Positions 18,646-27,186 of a stretch of 64,000 nucleotides of DNA are shown in pieces. The stretch comes from Psychroflexus salarius. Its GTDB lineage: Bacteria > Bacteroidota > Bacteroidia > Flavobacteriales > Flavobacteriaceae. Within the stretch, counting starts at the first letter, position 1. Each line of letters opens with the position of its first letter. Made by a program: the position numbers and the translations under genes. The notes under the pieces are model-generated. The model was not told where the DNA came from. It did not search any database and saw nothing but the letters and a program-made list of their open reading frames with translations. The DNA is taken from positions 62,001 through 126,000 of the forward strand of contig NZ_FQTW01000005.1 in NCBI RefSeq assembly GCF_900129035.1, read 5' to 3'.

Positions 18646-18816
18646 TTAATGTCGTTTGCCTTTCCAAGTTCCACCATATCGATAACCTAAATTGGTTGCT
18701 TTTTGTTTTTCAACGCAAGACTTACAAGCAAATATCCATGATTTCCCTTTTTTAATTTGAATTCTATAAAGGACTTCAAATTCTTCTTGACAAATGGCGC
18801 AAGTTTTTGTTTTCAA
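18646..18816 (-). CDS. 56-residue zinc-ribbon-like protein with two CxxC motifs
   Basis: A short minus-strand frame encodes a 56-residue product containing TCAICQEEFEVLYRIQ (CxxC at residues 6-9), then WIFACKSCVEKQ (CxxC at 31-34), and ending LGYRYGGTWKGKRH. The two CxxC pairs 22 residues apart are a typical structural zinc site. A TAA lies directly before the TTG start, so no longer form is possible, and there is no internal ATG. The frame begins 8 nt after the stop of the cupin gene and is probably translated from the purL-cupin transcript. I recall similar short conserved proteins with a YGGTWK tail in flavobacteria, but no function. Coding is supported by the conserved-looking Cys spacing; the TTG start is the weak point. 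Confidence 0.7.
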   Translation of the reverse strand: MKTKTCAICQEEFEVLYRIQIKKGKSWIFACKSCVEKQKATNLGYRYGGTWKGKRH

Positions 18817-18824
18817 TTATAAAC

Positions 18825-19325
18825 TTATCGAGTTAACCTTGATATTAAAGCTTGATGTTTTGGGAATTTTTGCTGGAGTTCTTTTCTTTTGGCTAATTCA
18901 AAGTCTTCAAAATCAAAACCTGGCGCAACAGTACATCCTACAAGAGCAAAACTTTCAGGTTGAATAACTTCGGCTGCAAACCAATATTGAGCAGGAACAA
19001 CAAATTGTGGTATTTCACCATTTGAAAAGTCTGTTCCAATTTTAATTTTAGAATATTCGCCATCAGGAGAAATCATATGAAGTAAAATACGACTACCTAA
19101 GTAAAAATGCCAAATTTCATCTTGGTTTACTTTGTGAAATGCAGAAAACTCATCTGAAGTGAGCATAAAATATATGCAAGTACTTACACTTCTAACAGAA
19201 CCAAACTCAGATGGTAAACTTTCTTTTTTAAGAGTTACCTTACTTCGGTATGTTTCTTTATAGTAACCACCTTCTGGGTGTTTTTCTAAATGGAGTTGTT
19301 CAATTAAATCTTGTTTTGTGAGCAT
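18825..19325 (-). CDS. cupin-5 (DUF985) domain protein
   Basis: I place the start at the ATG at 19325 (MLTKQDLIEQLHLEKHPEGGYYKETY, 166 residues). It shares one base with the purL stop codon (TAATG), the usual form of translational coupling in this genome; the frame is open 7 codons further upstream inside purL. The family motifs HPEGGYYKETYRS, IYFMLTSDEFSAFHKVNQDEIWHFYLGS and GCTVAPGFDFEDFELA show a single-domain cupin of the DUF985 family. The His and Glu in the FHKVNQDEIWHFY segment sit where cupins bind metal or a sugar ligand. Relatives have been linked to sugar-nucleotide-like ligands, but no reaction can be assigned. It lies between purL and a 56-aa zinc-ribbon gene. Confidence 0.88.
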   Translation of the reverse strand: MLTKQDLIEQLHLEKHPEGGYYKETYRSKVTLKKESLPSEFGSVRSVSTCIYFMLTSDEFSAFHKVNQDEIWHFYLGSRILLHMISPDGEYSKIKIGTDFSNGEIPQFVVPAQYWFAAEVIQPESFALVGCTVAPGFDFEDFELAKRKELQQKFPKHQALISRLTR

Positions 19326-22300
19326 TATTGAGTCTTTTCTAGCCAATTTTTAGCATTTATAAAAGCTTCTAACCAAGGTGTAACTTCATCTGTTCTTTCA
19401 TTAGGATAATAAGGCCAATTCCACTGAAATGTTGAACGTTCAAGATGAGGCATCATCACTAAATGTCGACCTGTTTCATCACATAACATAGCTGAATTAT
19501 ACTGAGATCCATTTGGGTTGGCAGGATAGGTTTTTGCATGATATTTAGCAGGAATTTGATAGTGTTGTTCTTCATGCGGAAACTGAAACTTGCCTTCGCC
19601 GTGTGCCGCCCAAATTCCTAAAGTGCTACCTTCTAAGCTTTTAAGCATAATTGAAGCTGACTCTTGAATTGTTACGGCCGTAAATTGGCATTCAAATTTA
19701 TGGGAATCATTGTGTAATAATTGTGGTTTCTCTTGGTCACCTTGGTTTAACAAACCTAACTCTACAAACAACTGGCATCCATTGCAAACACCAAGTGACA
19801 TGGTATCTTCACGATTAAAAAAGTTGCGTAGAGCTAGGTTTGCATGTTCATTATACTTAAATGCGCCAGCCCAACCTTTAGCACTCCCTAAAACATCTGA
19901 ATTAGAAAATCCGCCAACCGCTGCAATGAATTGAACATCTTCTAAATTTTCAGCACCAGACATGAGGTCTGTCATATGAATATCTTTTACTTCAAACCCA
20001 GCTAAATACATGGCACGAGCCATTTCTCGCTCTGAGTTTGAACCTTTTTCACGTAAAATTGCAGCCTTGATTTTTTGTTGAGGTAGATTTGGTTTTCTGC
20101 CTGTAAAATGTGATGGAAACTTAAATTTTAGTGGTGCTTTTTCAAGATTTTCAAAGCGTTCTTGAGCTTTGATTTTTCCACTTTGCTCACAATCAAACTC
20201 GAATGAACGTTGAAACCAAATATTCCTGTAATCTGAAATATTAAATTGAAGTTTTTCTAGCTGGTGTTTTATTGAAAGTATTCCAGTTGAATTAGCTTTA
20301 CCAATCGGAATAGCGTTTAAATTTAGTTCTTTAATTTCAGCTGAAATATCTTGCTTAGACTGAAAAACCAGTCCGCTGTTTTCAGCAAATAACAATTTCA
20401 ATAAATTATCTTCCTTAATTTCAGATAAGTCTAATTCAGCACCTAAGTCAAGATTTCCGAAGCAAAGTTCAAGCAAACATGTAATTAATCCACCTGATGA
20501 AATATCATGACCAGCTGTAATTTTCTTAGCTTTAATTAATTGTTGTATGGCGTTAAATTGAAATTTAAAATAGGCATCATCTTTAATACTTGGTGCATCG
20601 TGGCCAACTTTGTTCAGACTTTGCGCTAATGCTGAGCCACCTAATTTATAGCTGTCTCTTGATAAATCTAAATAATAAATCTGTCCTGCATTTGGGTTTA
20701 ATAAAGGTTCAATTATATTAGTAATTTCGTGACAGTTGGCTGCAGCTGATATAATTACGGTTCCTGGTGAAAGTACTTCTTTGTCGTTGTACTTTTGTTT
20801 CATTGACAACGAGTCTTTACCAGTAGGAATATTGATCCCTAAGTTAATGGCAAAATTTGAAACAGCTTCAACCGCATCATAAAGTCGAGCATCTTCACCA
20901 GGATTGTTACATGGCCACATCCAGTTTGCTGATAAAGAAACTGAGCTTAAATTATGTTCTAAAGGTGCCCAAATAATATTGGTTAATGCTTCTGCAATTG
21001 AGTTTTTAGCTCCAGCGATAGGATTGATTAATCCTGAAATAGGAGAGTGGCCAATGGAAGTTGCAATGCCATGTTTACCATTATAGTCTAAAGCCATTAC
21101 ACCAACATTATTTAGCGGAATTTGTAATTCACCTAGTGTTTGTTGTTTAGCAACTCGACCAGTTACACAGCGGTCAACTTTATTGGTTAACCAATCTTTA
21201 CAGGCCACAGATTCTAACTGAAGTATATTTTTAGTGAAAGAATAAATTAATTCTGGTTGTAATTTTTCAAGTTCGCTAAATTTCTGAGCCTGATGCTGAT
21301 CTTTCATGATTGTTTTTGGTGAACTTCCAAACATATCACTAAGCATTAAATCCATTGGTGTTTCACCACTCATAGAATTACTAAAGGTAAAGCGGTGGTC
21401 TTTAGTGACTTTACCTACAAAGTACATTGGTGAACGTTCTCTATTAGCCACTTTTTTTAAGAATTTTGCTTCTTCAGGTGGCATTACTAATCCCATACGT
21501 TCTTGAGATTCATTGCCAATAATCTCTTTAGCTGATAAGGTTTTATCGCCTACAGGCAGTTTGCTAATATCAATTTTACCGCCAGTGTCTTCAACTAATT
21601 CACTAAGACAGTTAAGGTGGCCGCCAGCACCGTGATCATGAATTGAATTAATAGGATTTTTGTCAAGCTCTACCATTGCACGAATTGCGTTGGCTGCACG
21701 CTTTTGCATTTCTGGGTTCGATCTTTGAATAGCATTAAGTTCAAGACCGCTTTCAAATTCACCTGTATCTGCTGAAGAAACTGCTGCGCCGCCCATACCA
21801 ATTCTATAATTATCACCGCCTAAAATTATGATATCATCATTTTGTTGAGGTGTATCTTTTAAGGCTTGGCTTGCTTTTCCGTAACCAATACCACCAGCTA
21901 ACATAATCACTTTGTCATAGGCCAAAACATGCTCATGTTCTTCATGTTCAAAAGTAAACAGCGACCCAGAAATAAGAGGTTGCCCAAATTTATTACCAAA
22001 GTCTGATGCGCCATTAGAGGCTTTTATTAGAATATCTAAGGGCGTTTGGTATAACCATTCACGTTCTTTAATCTTATTTTCCCAAGAACGATTTTTCCCT
22101 GTCCTTGAATAAGGCGTCATGTAAACCGCTGTTCCAGCTAATGGAATTGATCCCTTGCCACCAGCAAGTCGATCTCTAATTTCGCCACCACTACCAGTTG
22201 CTGCGCCATTAAAAGGCTCTACAGTTGTTGGGAAGTTATGCGTTTCTGCCTTTAAGGAAATGACCGAATCAAAATCTTTTGTTTCGTAAATTGAGGCTTG

Positions 22301-22984
22301 ATCTGGGCGTTGTGGTGCAAATTGCTCAATTTTTGGACCACTCAAAAAAGCGACATTGTCTTTATAGGCTGAAACGATGCCGTTAGGATTTTTCTCAGAG
22401 GTTTGCTTAATTAGCTTAAATAATGAGTGCTTTTTTTCTTCTCCATCAATAATAAAAGTGCCATTAAAAATTTTATGGCGACAATGTTCTGAGTTGACTT
22501 GTGAAAAGCCAAAAACTTCTGCATCAGTTAATGGTCTTTCAATTCTTTTACTGACTGAATTTAAATAAGCAACTTCTTCTGGACTAAGTGCTAAACCTTC
22601 AGATTTATTGTAGGCTTCAATATCTGTAATCGATTTTACAGCTTCAGGTTTAGTGTTAATTTCAAAAATACTTTGGGTTAAATTATGGTATTTTTGAAAT
22701 AACATGGCATCGTACTCAGTTGAATTATCTTCAAATTCATGAAATTCTTCAATACGAGAAATACCATCGATTCCCATATTTTGGGTAATTTCAACAGCAT
22801 TGGTGCTCCACGGTGTAATCATGACCTGTCGCGGACCAATAAACTTTCCTTCAACTTCTTTTTTATCGACAAACAAAGCATCGCCAAACAGCCATTTTAG
22901 CTTTTTGATGGTTTCGTAGTCTGGGCGTTTGTTAATTTTTACGGCGAAAAAATGCGTCTTTTGAGTTTTGAAAAAAACTACCAT
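19325..22984 (-). CDS. purL: phosphoribosylformylglycinamidine synthase, single-chain
   Basis: The 1219-residue cytoplasmic enzyme converts FGAR plus glutamine and ATP to FGAM, the fourth step of purine synthesis. It is the long proteobacterial/eukaryotic-type form with all three parts in one chain: an N-terminal PurS-like region (about 1-150), two AIR-synthase-like halves containing FSQVNSEHCRHKIFNG (about 161-176), SLKAETHNFPTTVEPF and HDHGAGGHLNCL, and a C-terminal class I glutaminase. The glutaminase nucleophile is in LGVCNGCQLF (about 1056-1065), with HGEGKF near the end. Head of an operon with the cupin and the 56-aa protein. A minus-strand TAnnTTTG element lies 33 nt upstream. Confidence 0.97.
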   Translation of the reverse strand: MVVFFKTQKTHFFAVKINKRPDYETIKKLKWLFGDALFVDKKEVEGKFIGPRQVMITPWSTNAVEITQNMGIDGISRIEEFHEFEDNSTEYDAMLFQKYHNLTQSIFEINTKPEAVKSITDIEAYNKSEGLALSPEEVAYLNSVSKRIERPLTDAEVFGFSQVNSEHCRHKIFNGTFIIDGEEKKHSLFKLIKQTSEKNPNGIVSAYKDNVAFLSGPKIEQFAPQRPDQASIYETKDFDSVISLKAETHNFPTTVEPFNGAATGSGGEIRDRLAGGKGSIPLAGTAVYMTPYSRTGKNRSWENKIKEREWLYQTPLDILIKASNGASDFGNKFGQPLISGSLFTFEHEEHEHVLAYDKVIMLAGGIGYGKASQALKDTPQQNDDIIILGGDNYRIGMGGAAVSSADTGEFESGLELNAIQRSNPEMQKRAANAIRAMVELDKNPINSIHDHGAGGHLNCLSELVEDTGGKIDISKLPVGDKTLSAKEIIGNESQERMGLVMPPEEAKFLKKVANRERSPMYFVGKVTKDHRFTFSNSMSGETPMDLMLSDMFGSSPKTIMKDQHQAQKFSELEKLQPELIYSFTKNILQLESVACKDWLTNKVDRCVTGRVAKQQTLGELQIPLNNVGVMALDYNGKHGIATSIGHSPISGLINPIAGAKNSIAEALTNIIWAPLEHNLSSVSLSANWMWPCNNPGEDARLYDAVEAVSNFAINLGINIPTGKDSLSMKQKYNDKEVLSPGTVIISAAANCHEITNIIEPLLNPNAGQIYYLDLSRDSYKLGGSALAQSLNKVGHDAPSIKDDAYFKFQFNAIQQLIKAKKITAGHDISSGGLITCLLELCFGNLDLGAELDLSEIKEDNLLKLLFAENSGLVFQSKQDISAEIKELNLNAIPIGKANSTGILSIKHQLEKLQFNISDYRNIWFQRSFEFDCEQSGKIKAQERFENLEKAPLKFKFPSHFTGRKPNLPQQKIKAAILREKGSNSEREMARAMYLAGFEVKDIHMTDLMSGAENLEDVQFIAAVGGFSNSDVLGSAKGWAGAFKYNEHANLALRNFFNREDTMSLGVCNGCQLFVELGLLNQGDQEKPQLLHNDSHKFECQFTAVTIQESASIMLKSLEGSTLGIWAAHGEGKFQFPHEEQHYQIPAKYHAKTYPANPNGSQYNSAMLCDETGRHLVMMPHLERSTFQWNWPYYPNERTDEVTPWLEAFINAKNWLEKTQ

Positions 22985-23017
22985 AGTGGTGAATTTAATG
23001 TTGTGTTATGACGCCCT

Positions 23018-23025
23018 CAAAAATA
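23018..23025 (-). promoter_or_regulatory. -7 promoter element for purL
   Basis: On the minus strand TATTTTTG matches TAnnTTTG, 33 nt before the purL ATG. I saw no PurR-like operator or riboswitch in the short leader. Confidence 0.5.
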
Positions 23026-23057
23026 CAATAAAAATATGAAGAATAACCTAAAATGTG

Positions 23058-23065
23058 TAAGTTTG
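23058..23065 (+). promoter_or_regulatory. -7 promoter element for the DUF3810 gene
   Basis: TAAGTTTG matches TAnnTTTG and ends 22 nt before the TTG start at 23088. It lies back-to-back with the purL promoter. Confidence 0.45.
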
Positions 23066-23087
23066 AAAAATTAGATAGAAATTAATT

Positions 23088-24173
23088 TTGAATCGTTATA
23101 ACTTATCGAAATCAACAAAAACGGCTTTATTTTTTTTAAGCCTTTTGCCACTTCAATGGGGTTTGATGTGGTGGTTTAATTTGCATCCTGATGATTTAGA
23201 GCTTTATTATAGTCCTTTTTTTGAAGCTATATCAACCTTACAACTGTATAGTTTAGCTTGGTTACCTTTTTCAATTGGAGATGTGTTTTACCTATTTTTG
23301 GTTATTTGGTTAGCGGTATTGATTTATCGATTTATTAAATTTAAGAGAAATCGGTTAAATCGCTTTATTAGCTTTTTAGGCTTTTGTGCATTGTTTTATA
23401 CCTTATTTAATGTTTTCTGGGGTTTTAATTATTACAGGCGACCTTTAAACCAGCAGCTTCAATTATCATCAGATTATTCAACTGAAGCGCTTGTTGAATT
23501 TACATGTGAACTTATTGAAGTGGCAAACGCAAGTCACTTAAGTATTGTTGAGAATGATACATCGGCTGTTAACTTCAACTTTTCTAAGTCTGAAATGCAA
23601 AATTTAGTATTTGAAGCTTATCAAGAACCGTCTAATTTTCCGAATAAACTTAACTATCCAACCGAAAATATCAAGTCATCATTATTGTCTTTACCTTTGA
23701 GTTATGCTGGTTTTAGTGGCTATCTAAATCCATTTACTAAAGAAGCACAGTTTAATAGTTTAATGCCGCAGTACAAGTGGCCAACAACAATGGCTCATGA
23801 GGTGAGTCACCAATTGGGTTTTGCAAAAGAAAATGAAGCTAATTTTATCGCTGCTTTAGTTTGTATTAATTCAAAACATAAATATTTAAGATACGCAGGT
23901 TTAACCTTTGCTTTAAAATATAGTCTAAACGACATCTATAAACGCGACCCTGAATTATTTAAAGTAATGTTAGCTGATGTTAATGAAGGGATTATTAAAA
24001 ATTACAAAACTTCTCGACAATTTTGGGAGAAGTATCGAGGTCCTAGTGAAGTGATTATGAAGCAGATTTATGGCAACTTTTTAAAGGCAAACAACCAGCC
24101 TAAAGGCATTGAAACTTATAGTTATGTAACCGCACTTTTAGTTAATTATCATAACACCTATCAATTATTTTAA
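23088..24173 (+). CDS. DUF3810 membrane protein with an HExxH gluzincin-like motif
   Basis: The 361-residue protein begins at TTG (MNRYNLSKSTKTALFF). It has three hydrophobic segments in the first 120 residues (about 13-30, 65-85, 97-113), then a large soluble domain. That domain contains MAHEVSHQLGFAKENEANFI: HEVSH at 237-241 with Glu 248 and 250 close by, the pattern of a zinc metallopeptidase. This is the conserved core of DUF3810. The natural substrate is unknown; a membrane-anchored peptidase is an inference from the motif. It is 15 nt upstream of the large amidohydrolase gene and probably cotranscribed with it. Confidence 0.85.
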   Translation: MNRYNLSKSTKTALFFLSLLPLQWGLMWWFNLHPDDLELYYSPFFEAISTLQLYSLAWLPFSIGDVFYLFLVIWLAVLIYRFIKFKRNRLNRFISFLGFCALFYTLFNVFWGFNYYRRPLNQQLQLSSDYSTEALVEFTCELIEVANASHLSIVENDTSAVNFNFSKSEMQNLVFEAYQEPSNFPNKLNYPTENIKSSLLSLPLSYAGFSGYLNPFTKEAQFNSLMPQYKWPTTMAHEVSHQLGFAKENEANFIAALVCINSKHKYLRYAGLTFALKYSLNDIYKRDPELFKVMLADVNEGIIKNYKTSRQFWEKYRGPSEVIMKQIYGNFLKANNQPKGIETYSYVTALLVNYHNTYQLF

Positions 24174-24188
24174 TTTAAATTTTAATTT

Positions 24189-27185
24189 ATGAAACATTAC
24201 TTATTTATGTTGGTTTGTTGTTTAGGGCTTAGCAGCTTTGCACAGGATTATTTTCCTGATAGTAAAGGCGTGAAAGCAAAAACATCAAATTATGTGGCAA
24301 TTACAAATGCTATCATACACGTGAGCCCATCTAAAACTCTTGAAAACTCAAGTTTATTGTTTAAAGATGGTAAAGTAGTTAGTCTTGGCGATAGCAAGTT
24401 TCCTGAAAATACGGTCATTATTTCTGCTAAAGGAAAGCATATTTATCCTTCATTTATAGAGCTATATTCAGGTTTTGGTATTAAAGATCTTCCTAAAGCG
24501 CCTAGAACATCTCAACCGCAATATAATCCTAATAGGAGCGGTTATTATTGGAATGACCATGTACGTCCAGACCAAAGCGCAACAGCACACTTTAAATTCG
24601 ACAAGAAAAAAGCTGAAGCCATGCGAAAAGCTGGCTTTGGTACTGTAAATACACACGTTACAGATGCTTTTGTTCGAGGTACAAGTGCTTTATATACGCT
24701 AAAAAATGGAGAAAATGTTAATGAAAACTTGCTGAAATCAAATTCAGCCCAATATTTCGCTTTCGATAAAAGCCAGCAATCTCGCCAAGCTTATCCAAGT
24801 TCAATTATGGGGTTCACGGCTTTATTACGCCAATTTTACCATGATACCGAAGCTTATAAAAATGGCTTGATTTCAGAAAAAGATCTGGCCATTGAAGCTT
24901 TTATAAAAAATGAAAACTTACCACAGATTTTTGAAGTTTCTGATTATTTAAACGCCTTAAGAGCCGATAAAATTGGCGATCAATTTGGCGTTCAATATAC
25001 TATTATTGGTAGTGGCGATGAATATAAACGCGTTCAAACTATAAAAGAAACTAAGGCTAGATTTGTATTACCAGTTGATTACCCAAATGCTTATGATGTT
25101 GAAGATTCTTATCTGCGTGATTATTTGAGTTTAAGCGATATGAAGCATTGGCAACAAGCACCACATAACGCTATGATGCTAGCTGATAATGGTGTTGAAA
25201 TTGCTTTTACCACTAAAGACTTAAAATCGCCAAGCACACTACACAAAAACTTAGCAAAATCAGTTAAATTAGGTCTAGATAAAGCCACGGCTTTAGCAGC
25301 TCTAACCACAGTGCCTGCGCAAATTCTTCAAGTTTCTAATCAGCTTGGTACGCTTGACGAAGGTAAAATAGCTAACTTCATTATTACATCAAATGAATTG
25401 TTTGCCAAAGACACCAGAATCTTAGAAAATTGGGTACAAGGCCATAGATTTTCATATGGCGACATCAGCCAAATTGATATTTCAGGTGATTATCTGTTAA
25501 CTTTTGATAATACAGAGTATGACTTGTCTATTTCACCAAAAGGAACCTCATTTAAGGCTTCACTGAAAAATTCGACTAATACATTCAAAACCAAACTAAG
25601 TTTTGAAAATAATTGGCTTAACTTAATTATACCAGTTGAAGCTCAAGATGAAGCTCAATTTCATGTGCTTTCAGCTAAAATAGACAAACAAACAAATCAA
25701 ATAAACGGTAAAGCAGTTTTGGCAAACGGTACTGAATCCAGATTTACGGCTACTAAAAAAACATCAGCCGAGTCAGATTCTTCAAAAGATAAGAATGATT
25801 CTAAAAAAGATAACCAAGAAAACAGCCATGATATTTTACCGGTGACTTACCCTAATATGGCTTATGGTTTATCTACTCCAAACCCAGAGTCAAAACGAAT
25901 TTTATTTAAAAATGCAACTATTATTACTGGTAGTCAACAAGGAAAACTAGAAGGTTATGACTTGCTTGTTCAAGACGGTAAAATTGAAAAAATCGGAAAA
26001 GATTTAAAAAGTCGTCGTGCTGAAGTGATTGATGCGACAGGAAAATTTTTAACCGCAGGAATTATCGATGAGCATTCTCATATTGCTGCAAGTTCAGTTA
26101 ACGAAGGCGGCCATAATTCCTCAGCTGAAGTAAAAATGGAAGATGCTGTAAATCCAGATGATATTAGCATTTATAGATCATTAGCTGGTGGCGTTACTAC
26201 AATTCAGTTATTACACGGTTCAGCTAACCCAATTGGTGGTCGTTCAGCTATACTGAAATTAAAATGGGGTAAACCAGCCGAAGAAATGATTTACGATAAC
26301 TCTCCAAAATTCATCAAGTTTGCTTTAGGTGAAAATGTAAAACAATCAAATTGGGGTGGCAATTCTAGATTTCCACAAAGTAGAATGGGCGTAGAGCAAG
26401 TTTTTATTGATTATTTTACTAGAGCCAAAGAATACGGCGAATTAAAAGCTTCAGGTGATACTTATCGTGTTGATGAAGAGTTAGAAACGCTACTTGAAAT
26501 TATCAATAGTGAGCGTTTTATCAGTTGTCATTCTTATGTGCAAAGCGAAATCAATATGCTGATGAAGGTTGCAGATCAATTTGATTTTAATGTGAATACA
26601 TTTACTCATATTTTAGAAGGTTATAAAGTTGCCGATAAAATGAAGGCTCACGGCGCAGGTGGTTCAACTTTTAGCGATTGGTGGGCTTATAAATATGAAG
26701 TTAATGACGCCATTCCTTTTAATGCCGCTATTATGCATGAACAAGGCGTAACTGTAGCCATTAATTCAGACGATGGAGAAATGATAAGAAGGCTCAACCA
26801 AGAAGCTGCAAAAAGCATGAAGTATGGCGATGTTTCAGCAGAAGATGCTTGGAAGTTTGTTACTGCCAACCCTGCAAAATTACTTCATATTGAAGATCGC
26901 GTTGGAACGGTTGAAGAAGGTAAAGATGCCGACTTGGTTTTATGGAATGCTCATCCACTAAGTATTTATGCAAAACCTGAAAAAACAATGATTGAAGGTG
27001 TGGTTTATTTCGACTTAGAAAAAGATTTAGCCATGCGAAAGCAAATTAAAAAAGAGCGAAATATCTTGATTAATCAAATGATGCAAGCCAAAAACAAAGG
27101 CTTGAAAACTCAGCCTATTAAAAAGAAAGAAAAAGAATTTTTACACTGTGATAGTTTAGATCACTTAAACCATAAACACAACTAG
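24189..27185 (+). CDS. secreted amidohydrolase-family protein with two amidohydrolase units
   Basis: The 998-residue protein has a signal peptide (cleavage after SFAQ, 19) and two consecutive amidohydrolase-type halves. The second half (about 565-960) has intact metal motifs: HSH at residues 629-631 in GIIDEHSHIAAS, then SCHSYVQSE, NTFTHILEGYK and the late Asp in AINSDDGEM. The first half has the composite beta-sandwich and the conserved end LTTVPAQILQVSNQLGTLDEGKIANFI, but in the position of HxH it reads FIELYSGFG (89-97), so it is probably inactive. A Lys/Ser/Asp-rich linker (about 520-550) separates them. It is likely periplasmic; the substrate is not identifiable. The next gene, 1 nt downstream, encodes a third related unit. 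Confidence 0.9.
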   Translation: MKHYLFMLVCCLGLSSFAQDYFPDSKGVKAKTSNYVAITNAIIHVSPSKTLENSSLLFKDGKVVSLGDSKFPENTVIISAKGKHIYPSFIELYSGFGIKDLPKAPRTSQPQYNPNRSGYYWNDHVRPDQSATAHFKFDKKKAEAMRKAGFGTVNTHVTDAFVRGTSALYTLKNGENVNENLLKSNSAQYFAFDKSQQSRQAYPSSIMGFTALLRQFYHDTEAYKNGLISEKDLAIEAFIKNENLPQIFEVSDYLNALRADKIGDQFGVQYTIIGSGDEYKRVQTIKETKARFVLPVDYPNAYDVEDSYLRDYLSLSDMKHWQQAPHNAMMLADNGVEIAFTTKDLKSPSTLHKNLAKSVKLGLDKATALAALTTVPAQILQVSNQLGTLDEGKIANFIITSNELFAKDTRILENWVQGHRFSYGDISQIDISGDYLLTFDNTEYDLSISPKGTSFKASLKNSTNTFKTKLSFENNWLNLIIPVEAQDEAQFHVLSAKIDKQTNQINGKAVLANGTESRFTATKKTSAESDSSKDKNDSKKDNQENSHDILPVTYPNMAYGLSTPNPESKRILFKNATIITGSQQGKLEGYDLLVQDGKIEKIGKDLKSRRAEVIDATGKFLTAGIIDEHSHIAASSVNEGGHNSSAEVKMEDAVNPDDISIYRSLAGGVTTIQLLHGSANPIGGRSAILKLKWGKPAEEMIYDNSPKFIKFALGENVKQSNWGGNSRFPQSRMGVEQVFIDYFTRAKEYGELKASGDTYRVDEELETLLEIINSERFISCHSYVQSEINMLMKVADQFDFNVNTFTHILEGYKVADKMKAHGAGGSTFSDWWAYKYEVNDAIPFNAAIMHEQGVTVAINSDDGEMIRRLNQEAAKSMKYGDVSAEDAWKFVTANPAKLLHIEDRVGTVEEGKDADLVLWNAHPLSIYAKPEKTMIEGVVYFDLEKDLAMRKQIKKERNILINQMMQAKNKGLKTQPIKKKEKEFLHCDSLDHLNHKHN

Positions 27186-27186
27186 T

